Of a stretch of 64,000 nucleotides of DNA, positions 17,808 through 25,766 are shown in pieces. The notes below the pieces were generated by a model, which saw only the letters and a program-made list of their open reading frames with translations, searched no databases and had not been told where the DNA came from. The DNA comes from Roseovarius sp. THAF9. GTDB taxonomy: Bacteria > Pseudomonadota > Alphaproteobacteria > Rhodobacterales > Rhodobacteraceae. Within the stretch, counting starts at the first letter, position 1. Each line of letters starts with the position of its first letter. The position numbers and the translations under genes were made by a program. The DNA lies in the NCBI RefSeq assembly GCF_009363715.1, contig NZ_CP045404.1:3006001-3070000 (forward strand), read 5' to 3'.

Positions 17808-20683
17808 CAGACAGGCCCCCCGCTCGCGCCCACCGTTTTCGGCGGATCATCCCGTGACGGGTCGATATCCATCGGATGCTCTGTATCCGGCGTATGCGCC
17901 CGCCGCGCCAGCCGCGAAAAGCTCTCCAGCGACAGCATCACTGCGCCCACAACCGCCAGGAAAACGCCCAGATCGAACAGCGCCGCCGTCGCCAGCTCGA
18001 ACTTCTCGAAGGGCGGAATGCGCACATAGGTGAAATCCGAGGTCAGGAACGGTTTGCCCACGAACCACGAGCCGATGCCGGTGAGACCGGCGATCAGCAC
18101 GCCCGCACCGATCACCCCGTGATAGGGGTATCGCAACCGCTGCGAGGTCCAGGCAAAGCCGCTGGCCATGTACTGCATCACCACGGCGATCGACACGACC
18201 AGCCCGGCGATGAAACCGCCGCCCGGCTCGTTATGGCCGCGCAGGAAGATGTAGAAGCCCACCATCAAAACCACCGGCATGATCACGCGGGTCAGCACCA
18301 CCATCATCATCGGATGCATGTCCCCCGCCCGCGACTGGTCCGGTTTGCGGTTCAGCAGCCGCGCCCGCACCTTGCTGTTCAGCAGAGTCTCGGTCAGCGC
18401 ATAGATCAGTAGCGCCGCGATCCCCAGCACGATGATCTCGCCATAGGTGTCAAAGCCCCGGAAATCGACAAGGATCACGTTCACCACGTTGGTGCCGCCG
18501 CCACCCTTATAGGAATTGGCCAGGTGATACTCGGAAATCGGGCTGCTGACCGCGTCGCGCAGGAGGTAGTGATAGGACAGCGCAAAGGTCGCGAGCCCGC
18601 CGACGATCCCCACACCCGCGTCGCGCACCCGGCGCAGCAGGCTGCTTTCCACGGGCGTCGTCTTGGGCAGGAAGTTCAGCGCCAGAAGCAGCAGGATGAT
18701 CGTCACCACCTCGACGGTGAACTGTGTCATCGCCAGGTCCGGCGCGCTGAAAAAGATGAAGCCCACCGACACCATCAGCCCCACGATCCCTATCAGGATC
18801 AGCGAGAAGAAGCGGTTGCGATGCAACAGCACCAGCGCCCCCGTGGCCGCCACCAGCATCACCCACCCGGCGATGGTCACCGCCGTCGCTGGCTGCAGCT
18901 CGCGCGTGGCTTCGGCCACCGTGCCCGTGGCCCAGGCATAGTATCCCACCACGATAATCGCCGCCGACCCCACGGCGGCATAGCGCGTGAAGGACCCGTT
19001 GTGGATCGGATGGATCAGCGCCCGCGCCCCCGCCGCCGCCGTCTCGACAATCCACTCGAAAATCACTTTGGCCTCGGGGCGCGGTGCGGCGTCCCACAGC
19101 TTCAGCAGCGGTTTGAACAGCAGCAGCACGATCAGCCCGCCCACCACGGCGGCGATCGACATGTAAAGCGCCGGCACCAGCCCGTGCCAGATCTTGATGT
19201 ATTTCACCTCCAGCGGCTCGACCCCGCCAATCACGGCCTTGGCCACAAGGAACACGAAATCCTGCACAAGGAACGGCGCGACCCCGATCACCACCACAAG
19301 CACGACCAGGATCGCGGGCGGCAGCCACATGCCCGCCGGCGGATCATGCGGCTTGGCCGGATAGTCGTCGCGCACCGGCCCAAGGAAGGTGTGCGAAATG
19401 AAGCGGAAGCAGTACGCCGCCGAAAAGAGCGAGCCTATGACGGCCAGCGCCGGCACGAACCACCACGTATCGAACAGCACCGTGTGGTTGGCCTCCTCCA
19501 GCATCATTTCCTTCGACAAAAAGCCGTTCAGGAACGGTATGCCCGCCATCGACAGCGCCGCCAGCGTGGCGATGACGAACGTCACCGGCATCAGCTTTCG
19601 CAACCCACCGAGCAGTCGGATATCGCGCGTATGCGCCTCATGGTCGATGATGCCTGCGGACATGAACAGCGCCGCCTTGAATGTCGCGTGGTTCAGGATG
19701 TGAAACACCGCCGCCATCGCCCCGAACGCCGTGCCCGTGCCCAGCAGCATCGTGATCAGCCCGAGGTGACTGACCGTCGAGAACGCCAGCAGCGCTTTCA
19801 GGTCATGCTTGAAGAGCGCGATCACCGCGCCCAGCACCATCGTGATCAGCCCTGCCGTCGTGACGATCACGAACCATTCCGGCGTGCCCGACAAGACCGG
19901 CCACATCCGCGCCATCAGGAAGATGCCCGCCTTCACCATGGTGGCCGAGTGCAGATAGGCGCTGACCGGCGTGGGCGCCGCCATCGCGTGCGGCAACCAG
20001 AAATGGAACGGGAACTGCGCCGACTTGGTGAAGCACCCCAGCAGGATCAGGATCAGCGCCGGCACGTACATCGGATCGGCCTGGATCATCTCGCGCTCGG
20101 ACAGGATCACGCTCAGGTCGTAGCTGCCCACGATCTGGCCCAGGATCAGCATCCCCCCGATCATCGCAAGGCCACCCATGCCCGTCACCGCCAGCGCCAT
20201 CCGCGCGCCCTGTCGGCCCTCGGGCAGATGCTTCCAATAGCCGATCAGCAGGAAGGACGACAACGACGTCAGCTCCCAGAATACCAGCAAAAGCAATATG
20301 TTATCACTCAGAACAATCCCCACCATCGCGCCTTGGAACAGCAGCAGATAGGTGAAAAACTCGCCCATATGGTCTTCGCGGCTCAGGTATTGCCGGCCAT
20401 AGGCGATGATCAGCATCCCGATGCCAAGGATCAGGAACGCAAAGAAGAACCCCAGCCCGTCCAGCATCAGCGTGAAGTTCAGCCCCAGCGCCGGCATCCA
20501 GTCGATCTGCGCCATCACCGTCCCGCCGGCCAGAACCGTCGGAAGGTTGGTCAAAAGCCCGATGAAAGCGGCCAGCGACACCGTGAACGTGACGCCCGCA
20601 CAGGACGACCGCCCCGCCGAATTCATCAAGCCCGGCAGAAGGGCGCCGAAGAACGGAAGTGCTACGATAAAGAAGAGGGACAC
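17807..20683 (-). CDS. mrpA: Mrp Na+/H+ antiporter subunit A fused to B
   Basis: Largest subunit, 958 aa, related to NuoL. The N-terminal two thirds contain SREDHMGEFFTYLLLFQGAM, ELTSLSSFLLIGYW and KSAQFPFHFWLPHAMAAPTPVSAYLHSATMVKAG; the C-terminal 170 residues (LTRVIMPVVLMVGFYIFLRGHNEPGGGFIAGLV) are the MrpB domain. No separate mrpB exists, so this is the fused type seen in alphaproteobacteria. I place the start at GTG 20683, because AAGGAG lies 5 bases upstream and the protein then begins VSLFFIVALPFFGALLP as in relatives; an upstream ATG at 20731 would add 16 hydrophilic residues. First gene of the operon. Confidence 0.93.
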   Translation of the reverse strand: MSLFFIVALPFFGALLPGLMNSAGRSSCAGVTFTVSLAAFIGLLTNLPTVLAGGTVMAQIDWMPALGLNFTLMLDGLGFFFAFLILGIGMLIIAYGRQYLSREDHMGEFFTYLLLFQGAMVGIVLSDNILLLLVFWELTSLSSFLLIGYWKHLPEGRQGARMALAVTGMGGLAMIGGMLILGQIVGSYDLSVILSEREMIQADPMYVPALILILLGCFTKSAQFPFHFWLPHAMAAPTPVSAYLHSATMVKAGIFLMARMWPVLSGTPEWFVIVTTAGLITMVLGAVIALFKHDLKALLAFSTVSHLGLITMLLGTGTAFGAMAAVFHILNHATFKAALFMSAGIIDHEAHTRDIRLLGGLRKLMPVTFVIATLAALSMAGIPFLNGFLSKEMMLEEANHTVLFDTWWFVPALAVIGSLFSAAYCFRFISHTFLGPVRDDYPAKPHDPPAGMWLPPAILVVLVVVIGVAPFLVQDFVFLVAKAVIGGVEPLEVKYIKIWHGLVPALYMSIAAVVGGLIVLLLFKPLLKLWDAAPRPEAKVIFEWIVETAAAGARALIHPIHNGSFTRYAAVGSAAIIVVGYYAWATGTVAEATRELQPATAVTIAGWVMLVAATGALVLLHRNRFFSLILIGIVGLMVSVGFIFFSAPDLAMTQFTVEVVTIILLLLALNFLPKTTPVESSLLRRVRDAGVGIVGGLATFALSYHYLLRDAVSSPISEYHLANSYKGGGGTNVVNVILVDFRGFDTYGEIIVLGIAALLIYALTETLLNSKVRARLLNRKPDQSRAGDMHPMMMVVLTRVIMPVVLMVGFYIFLRGHNEPGGGFIAGLVVSIAVVMQYMASGFAWTSQRLRYPYHGVIGAGVLIAGLTGIGSWFVGKPFLTSDFTYVRIPPFEKFELATAALFDLGVFLAVVGAVMLSLESFSRLARRAHTPDTEHPMDIDPSRDDPPKTVGASGGPV

Positions 20684-20814
20684 GCGAACTCCTTGGCGTA
20701 ACAGTTTCGTAAATTCCGACCTAAACTGCATTCCAGCGACGAAAGCGCAAGGGAAAACGACCGAAATAGTCGGTTATAATCCTGCGTTATCGCGCCATAA
20801 AAATAGATAGATGC

Positions 20815-20847
20815 GTCACGGCACGCCCCGCCGGGCGACGCCGTGAC
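20815..20847 (-). terminator. Likely terminator of the Hint-domain gene
   Basis: GTCACGGC / GCCGTGAC outer stem with an inner CGCCC / GGGCG stem, followed on the minus strand after eight or nine bases by TATTTTTATGG. It lies 17 bases past the stop at 20864. The remaining bases to 20684 must contain the mrp operon promoter, but no clear hexamers stand out. Confidence 0.5.
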
Positions 20848-20863
20848 AAACTGTCCGGGCGGC

Positions 20864-21928
20864 TCAGGCCGCCTCGTGCTGAAGGATCGCCGCCTCCGAC
20901 GCGCTCAGGTTGCGCCGCGCGAACCCGCCATAGGTCTGCGGCTCGAACTCCAGCGTCGGATTGTACTCCAACAGCCGCTTGCGATCCGCGTCATCCAGCG
21001 CCTGCAGCGAGGCCGAGGCAGGGTGAAAGCTCTCGGTTTCCACCCCGTTGGCCCACAAGACCTGGTGGCGCGGCAACAGCAGATGCACGTAGGTCACTTC
21101 CCGCACCGCAAGGTCGATGGCGATGTTGCCGCCATTGACCAGGTCCTTTGCCGACACCAGCACCTCGGGCGTGTTGTACAGCGCCTGCGCGACCTCACCC
21201 TGGACCAGCATCCGGTGCTCGGGACTGACCAGCAGTTCCTCGTCCGGCCGCTCGACACCCAGCGCCCCGGCGCGAATTCGCACCGGCCGCAGATGCGGCA
21301 TCGCGAAAAGGCGCGCGCCGCTCATCCGGCGGCTGCCGATCCACTGGATCTCCTCCGCGCCGTTGTCCTTGGTCTGCACATAGTCGCCTTCGCGCAGTTC
21401 CTCGACCAACCGCGGCCCGTCCGGCGTCTCGATCCGCGTGCCGGGGGTGAAACAGATCACCCCGCCGCTTTCCACGTCGGTCGTCTGGCTACGATGCGCC
21501 CCCAGCGACTGGTGCACGATCCACATCTCGGTGTTCCTCGGGGGAATATCATCGAGGAACATCACCAGCGGTGGTGCGCCATGCCCCACCTCGATCACGG
21601 TGATTGTGTAACTTCGGACCCCGTTGGTCACCACGAACCCGCTGTCCATCAACGGCTCGTGCACCTCAACCTCGTCCAGTTTCGTCGTACCCGTGCGTGC
21701 CGCCGTCACCAGCCGCCGCACCAGCTTTGCCGCGCATTTGCGGCTCATTGCGTCCCGTTCCGTCCGCTCAAGGCGCAGTACTTCATTGGGCCCGTCCACC
21801 CGCACCAGATCCCCGCGCCAGGACCATGCGGCCCCCACGTTAAGAGACTGGACAGGAGCGGCTTCCAAACCGTCCACTTCCGTCTGCGACCAGGAGATGA
21901 CGAACGCGCCCCGAAAGGTCGTTCCCAT
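20864..21928 (-). CDS. Hint (Hedgehog/intein) domain-containing protein
   Basis: The 354-aa protein from ATG 21928 has an N-terminal domain of about 165 residues of unknown kind, then a Hint module starting GGVICFTPGTRIETPDGPRLVEELREGDYV, where the cysteine is the position of the self-splicing nucleophile. The module ends with HQVLWANGVETESFHPAS, a motif common in Hint proteins of Rhodobacterales. There is no signal peptide; related proteins are often exported by type I secretion, but I see no RTX repeats here. A longer frame would add 29 lysine-rich residues encoded by a phased T-tract repeat and is unlikely. Confidence 0.8.
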   Translation of the reverse strand: MGTTFRGAFVISWSQTEVDGLEAAPVQSLNVGAAWSWRGDLVRVDGPNEVLRLERTERDAMSRKCAAKLVRRLVTAARTGTTKLDEVEVHEPLMDSGFVVTNGVRSYTITVIEVGHGAPPLVMFLDDIPPRNTEMWIVHQSLGAHRSQTTDVESGGVICFTPGTRIETPDGPRLVEELREGDYVQTKDNGAEEIQWIGSRRMSGARLFAMPHLRPVRIRAGALGVERPDEELLVSPEHRMLVQGEVAQALYNTPEVLVSAKDLVNGGNIAIDLAVREVTYVHLLLPRHQVLWANGVETESFHPASASLQALDDADRKRLLEYNPTLEFEPQTYGGFARRNLSASEAAILQHEAA

Positions 21929-21944
21929 TGCCTGTATGCCTGCC

Positions 21945-21979
21945 TTTTTTAGTCTTTTTTTGTCTTTTTTTGTCTTTTT
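21945..21979. repeat. Four T-tracts in 10-bp phase (A-tract bend)
   Basis: Runs of five or six T begin at 21945, 21955, 21965 and 21975, separated by GNC-type triplets, so the unit TGTCTTTTTT is repeated almost perfectly. Tracts phased with the helical repeat give intrinsic DNA curvature. It lies 17-51 bases upstream of the Hint gene start. Slippage in unit number is also possible. Confidence 0.7.
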
Positions 21980-22036
21980 GTAGCGGCAGGCTAGCAAAAA
22001 CGAATCAGTCTGCAAAGTGTTAACAAAGGGTTACCG

Positions 22037-22969
22037 TCAAAATCTCAAGCGCAGTCGCAGCGATCCCACAAGCTGACTTTCCTTCTGGGCCTCGAATTCC
22101 TCGCCCAGCCAAGTCAAACCGTAAAAAATCGTTCTGCCGCCTTTGCCCTGCCAGTTGACCCCGCCGCGCACCCGCGTTCGCGCATCGGTCAGCTGAAAAC
22201 CCCGGTCGCGGTTCAACAGCTGGCTGCTGTCCACATAGGCCACGTCGGCCCCGAAGACAAAGCTCGCACCGGGCGCCTCGACGCCCTGCACGGCCACGTA
22301 TCGCTGCCCCGTCACCGTGTCGCGCACCAGCAATCCGTCGCGCCCGCGCTGGCCAATCGTCAGGTCGAACCCAACCCGCGCCAGCGTCTCGAACCCCCAG
22401 CGCCCCTCGACAAAAGGCCGGAACTCGGCATTGCCGCCCATGTCAAAGCTGCGGCCGGCCTCCATTACTAGTTCCGGGTTCACGTCGTTGCTGACCTGGT
22501 TGCGGCGCACCCGGCCCGAAATGTCCCGTCCGCCAAGGATGTCGTGCAGGTTGCGCTGGAAATCGTCCAGCCCGGTCTGCGGCCCGGTCACGTTCACGTC
22601 GACGCCCACGGCGAAATCCATGGGTCCGCGCGCGAAATGCGTGTGCAGCCCGACCGAAAGAACTCCGGCAAAGGGCCGGTCGCCCGGCGCGGGGTTGGTC
22701 AGGTTCTGCGGCGACACGATGCGCCCGCCCAGCCGCAGCTCCAGCACTTCACCAAACCCTTGCGGCAAACGCCCGCTCCAGCCCGGCCCCCAGACCCGGC
22801 TGGTCGTCAGCGATCCGGTCTGCCAGCGGTCGTGAAAATCACCGCCAATATCGTTGGTAGTCAGCCAGCCGAATCCGATGCGCTCCCGCGGGGTCGCCTC
22901 GGCGGCATGCCCGGTCAGAAGCACGGCAAAAACGGCAAGAAACGCTGCAAGAAGGCGCGTCATGTTCAT
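22037..22969 (-). CDS. LpxR-family (lipid A deacylase-like) outer membrane protein
   Basis: The 310-aa protein starts at ATG 22969, giving a signal peptide (MNMTRLLAAFLAVFAVLLTGHAAEA). The mature part looks like an outer-membrane barrel ending in LRLRLRF. It shows the family marks of lipid A 3'-O-deacylase LpxR: TTNDIGGDF near the N-terminus (Asn-Asp pair), PGDRPFAG, and NLHDILGG, where a histidine corresponds to the proposed catalytic one. So a calcium-dependent lipid A deacylase is plausible, but many environmental members are untested. GAAGGG precedes the start. A longer frame with 47 extra residues is rejected because it hides the signal peptide. Confidence 0.7.
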   Translation of the reverse strand: MNMTRLLAAFLAVFAVLLTGHAAEATPRERIGFGWLTTNDIGGDFHDRWQTGSLTTSRVWGPGWSGRLPQGFGEVLELRLGGRIVSPQNLTNPAPGDRPFAGVLSVGLHTHFARGPMDFAVGVDVNVTGPQTGLDDFQRNLHDILGGRDISGRVRRNQVSNDVNPELVMEAGRSFDMGGNAEFRPFVEGRWGFETLARVGFDLTIGQRGRDGLLVRDTVTGQRYVAVQGVEAPGASFVFGADVAYVDSSQLLNRDRGFQLTDARTRVRGGVNWQGKGGRTIFYGLTWLGEEFEAQKESQLVGSLRLRLRF

Positions 22970-23426
22970 CGTCAATTTCCCTTCGCCCCCCGGCCCTGAA
23001 CTGGTACAATGAAAGCGCTGCACGGGGCTATCGTGCAACACCCGAATTTCCGCACCGTGGGCTTCGCGCAACATTTTGGCAAACCACGGATCCGCCGCGA
23101 GCATGGACATCGCGAAGGGCGACTGTGCGGACTTTGCTTCAGTGCGGGTAGCAAGCCGTGCGATTGCCAGACCGCCGGCTGGCGTTCTGCCGGATGTTCA
23201 AGGCGCTTTATGGCCGACATATCCGCGAGACCTCAGTTCGAAACGCCAACGTCACCCAATCGCCAGCCCGTCCAGGCGGTCTGGCGATCGCGCGGTGGCC
23301 TGCGGCCTAGATTCCGCGCGGCACAAGATCAGCGACAGAACTAAGGGCTCGAAGCGGACAATTGCAAAGGTTTCGGTTAAGCTATGAAGGAACACACCTT
23401 CCTTGCATCTGCAAAGGTCCCCACGC
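22970..23426. other. Divergent intergenic region between LpxR-like and racemase-family genes
   Basis: 457 bases without a credible gene. Bases 23153-23320 are the MITE-like repeat copy 2. The part 22970-23152 contains a small hairpin (GCACGGGGCTATCGTGC at 23021-23037) and should hold the promoter of the leftward gene; 23321-23426 leads into the rightward gene. No strong -35/-10 pair is apparent. Confidence 0.55.
23153..23320 (+). repeat. MITE-like intergenic repeat, copy 2
   Basis: Best-preserved copy. The left arm AAGCCGTGCGATTGCCAGAC-CGCC (23153-23176) is the inverted repeat of GGCGGTCTGGCGATCGCGCG at 23276-23295. The right end continues GTGGCCTGCGGCC-TAGATTCCGCGCG, which can fold as a separate hairpin. 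The internal block CCAATCGCCAGCCCG matches copy 1 exactly. Confidence 0.65.
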
Positions 23427-24209
23427 ATGACCCACGCCGCCCCCCTCTCCGACACCGCCCGCGACGCCATCCTGTCCGCGCCGCGTTTCGACAGCGGCGT
23501 GCATCACCGCGCCCGCATCGGCTTTGTCGTGATCCCCAACGAACAGACGATCGAGCACGAGATGCTCCGCCACCTGCCCGCCGGCGTCGGCGGCTTCTTT
23601 GCCCGTGCCTCCATGCCGCGCGAGATCTCCACCGACAGCCTCGCGCAGGTCCGCGACACGCTCGCCACCGCCGCCGCCCGCATCCTGCCCGATGACGGGC
23701 TCGACGTGGTCGCCTTCGCCTGCACCTCCGGAACCGTCGCCGTGGGCGAGGCGGAAACCTGCGCCGAACTCGCAAGGGGCGCTCCGGGTGCGCGGGCCAC
23801 GTCCCTCGCCGGGTCGGTCCGCAAGGCCCTTACCGCAATGGACCTCCGCCGCGTCGTTCTGGGCAGCCCCTACATTCCCGAACTCAACGACAACGTCGCC
23901 CGCTTTCTCTCCGATGCGGGCATCGAGGTGCTCGCCACCCACGGCATGGGCCTTAACTACGACACCGAGATGATCCGCGTCGCGCCCGACTACATCTTCG
24001 ACTTCGCCGGCGCCATCGACCGCCCGGATGCCGACGCCGTCCTGCTCAGTTGCGGTGCCCTGCGCAGCATCGAGGTGGTCGACCGGCTGGAACAGCACTT
24101 GGGCAAACCGGTGATCTGCTCGAACCAAGCGATGCTGTGGGATGTGCTGCGGCTGGCCGGGATCGAGGACCGGCTGCCGGGTCTCGGCCAGCTTTTGCAG
24201 GACCACTGA
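23427..24209 (+). CDS. Asp/Glu racemase-superfamily enzyme (maleate isomerase / AMDase type)
   Basis: The 260-aa protein resembles maleate cis-trans isomerase, arylmalonate decarboxylase and EutA-like proteins. Two cysteines sit at the expected catalytic places: VVAFACTSGTVAVGE in the N-terminal half and AVLLSCGALRSIE in the C-terminal half. GARIG/ARIGFVVIPNEQTIEHE is the usual start of this group. The ATG at 23427 is chosen because AAGG lies upstream and the longer frame adds eight unsupported residues. No ectoine or maleate genes lie nearby, so the substrate is open. It is monocistronic. Confidence 0.7.
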   Translation: MTHAAPLSDTARDAILSAPRFDSGVHHRARIGFVVIPNEQTIEHEMLRHLPAGVGGFFARASMPREISTDSLAQVRDTLATAAARILPDDGLDVVAFACTSGTVAVGEAETCAELARGAPGARATSLAGSVRKALTAMDLRRVVLGSPYIPELNDNVARFLSDAGIEVLATHGMGLNYDTEMIRVAPDYIFDFAGAIDRPDADAVLLSCGALRSIEVVDRLEQHLGKPVICSNQAMLWDVLRLAGIEDRLPGLGQLLQDH

Positions 24210-24314
24210 GCGCGCGGCCTCGTAACCCGGTCAAACCGTGAAAATCGCACCGTCGGCGTACCACCCAAATACCGACGCAATACCGACGTCCCGATTTCCG
24301 GGTGTGTCCCGCTG

Positions 24315-24902
24315 TTAATCTTCGAGTCGCCGCATCCAGAATTGCAACGGGTGGTCGGTCTCTTGCGGCTGGTCGATATCCTTCCAGCGATAGGTTGCAA
24401 CGGCCCCCTCGACCGGGGCATATCCGCGCTTGTGCCAGAACCCGTCCAGTGGCTGGTAGGCCTCTGGACGCAAAGGATGATCCTGTGGCCTGACCACCCC
24501 GCAAAAGGCCACGTAATCGCGCCCCAGCGCCCGCACATGGGCCTCCCGCGCGTCAAAGAACGCATGTCCCAGCCCGCGACCGCGGTACTCGGGCAGCAGA
24601 ACACTCTCGGCGCAATAAAAGATATCTTTCATATCAATATCTTGCCCCGAAAACGCTGCCGCGAAATCCTCGGCATGATCCTCCATCGGTGTCCCCGTCG
24701 AGGCCCCGACGAGGCGTTCCCCGTCGAACGCCGCCACCAGTATTGCGTCCTCGCTCTGCCGGTACGGCTCCAGATACGCCCGTTCATAGGCGACATCGCC
24801 ATCGTAAAGGTAGGGAAAGTCACGGAAAACCGTGATCCGCAGCTGCGCCACGTCATCCAACGCCGCTACAAGGTCCTGCCCCGTCAGCCGCTCAACCCGC
24901 AT
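24315..24902 (-). CDS. GNAT-family N-acetyltransferase
   Basis: The 195-aa protein has the acetyl-CoA-binding motif A region ESVLLPEYRGRGLGHAFFDARE at about residues 98-119, where RGRGLG is the pyrophosphate loop. The C-terminal half contains FWHKRGYAPVEG, a common GNAT ending. The substrate is unknown. Its ATG overlaps the ancestral stop of the upstream ketosteroid-isomerase-like gene as TGATG, which shows the two were translationally coupled; the premature stop in that gene may lower expression of this one. Confidence 0.85.
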   Translation of the reverse strand: MRVERLTGQDLVAALDDVAQLRITVFRDFPYLYDGDVAYERAYLEPYRQSEDAILVAAFDGERLVGASTGTPMEDHAEDFAAAFSGQDIDMKDIFYCAESVLLPEYRGRGLGHAFFDAREAHVRALGRDYVAFCGVVRPQDHPLRPEAYQPLDGFWHKRGYAPVEGAVATYRWKDIDQPQETDHPLQFWMRRLED

Positions 24903-25303
24903 CAGGCAGTGACCTGTTTGGTCCAGTCCGCAAGGTTGTAATACGTCACGACCCGCGTTATCTTGTTGTTTTCCAAAGAGAAAAACGACCCCGCCGGCAG
25001 CTTGTAGGTCTGTCAGTTCGCCTCCGGCAGCCCTTCGTCGGTGGCCAGGTAGGTGCCGTTCACCACGAACTCCGCCGCACCCCGCCTGCCGCCTTCGGCC
25101 TCAAAAATCACCATGTTATCAAGGTGTTCGCGGTAGCATCGGTTCATGTGCTCGCAGAACGCGGCAAAGGCCGCCTTGCCTGTCCGCACCTGCCCTTCAT
25201 TGACGTGGTGCGCCACATCCTCGCTCAGGCATTCCAGCATGCCATCCACGTCGCCGTTGTTGAACGCCTGAAAGTAAGCCTCAATCACGTTTTTCGCAGT
25301 CAT
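24902..25303 (-). pseudogene. Ketosteroid-isomerase-like (NTF2/SnoaL) gene with in-frame TGA
   Basis: From ATG 25303 the frame encodes a small NTF2-fold protein (VIEAYFQAFNNGDVDGMLECL...). It meets TGA at 25015-25013, codon 97, after GLPEAN. The same frame then continues open for 36 codons (QTYKLPAGSFFSLENNK... NLADWTKQVTA) to a stop that overlaps the next gene as TGATG. Family members usually run straight through as EANGQTYKLPAG, so a single GGA-to-TGA change explains the break. It could be a true nonsense mutation, a read error, or a leaky stop (the next base is C). The start overlaps the upstream phosphatase stop as ATGA. Confidence 0.8.
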
Positions 25304-25761
25304 TTCATATCCTTGGGGTCGCCCCACCGTCGTTTGAGATGTTCCACGATCTGGTCCCGGGTCTGTCGGTAAGCGTTCAGTTTCGCCTCCCGCGACTCGC
25401 CCAGTCCGGTCGGGTCCAGGATCGGCCAATAGACCACGTCGAGATGGAAAACCCGTGTCAGATCAAGGGCTTTGCGCTGGCTCGCCGGGCTCAATGCCAC
25501 CACCAGATCGAACGAGGACAGGTCGTCACCCCACTGCTCCATCTCGTCAAAGCTGCGGGTGCGGTGCCGGGCAAGCTCGACACCGATCTCGTCGCAGACC
25601 GCGATCGAGAACCCGTCTATGTCCATATCTCCCTTCACTCCGGCAGACTGGACATAAGTGTCTGTTCCATAGAGTTTTTTCATGATGCCCTCAGCCATGG
25701 GCGAGCGCGCGGAATTGTGGTCGCAGCAAAACAAAACGGACTGAGGAAGCTCCTCGACCAT
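25300..25761 (-). CDS. Low-molecular-weight phosphatase / arsenate reductase-like protein
   Basis: The 153-aa protein has the CX5R phosphate loop C13-DHNSA-R19-S near the N-terminus (VLFCCDHNSARSPMAEG), and an aspartate in WPILDPTG that would be the general acid. It fits the LMW protein tyrosine phosphatase / ArsC fold; the thioredoxin-type arsenate reductase cysteine pair is not obvious, so phosphatase is favoured. In Rhodobacterales this gene commonly follows UPF0262 after hisD, as here. Overlaps the next gene by 4 bases. Confidence 0.85.
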   Translation of the reverse strand: MVEELPQSVLFCCDHNSARSPMAEGIMKKLYGTDTYVQSAGVKGDMDIDGFSIAVCDEIGVELARHRTRSFDEMEQWGDDLSSFDLVVALSPASQRKALDLTRVFHLDVVYWPILDPTGLGESREAKLNAYRQTRDQIVEHLKRRWGDPKDMK

Positions 25762-25766
25762 CTGCG

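Noticed and set aside
21941..21990. CRISPR-like or coding repeat
   Set aside because: The unit is only 10 bases with no spacers; the lysine-rich translation upstream of ATG 21928 is an artefact of the T-tracts.
23076..23387. 103-codon frame in the gap before the racemase-family gene
   Set aside because: It runs through the MITE-like repeat, lacks an RBS, and has no protein-like pattern.
24259..24285. Tandem ATACCGACG repeat between the racemase-family and GNAT genes
   Set aside because: Only two units in a convergent gap; too short to assign a function.
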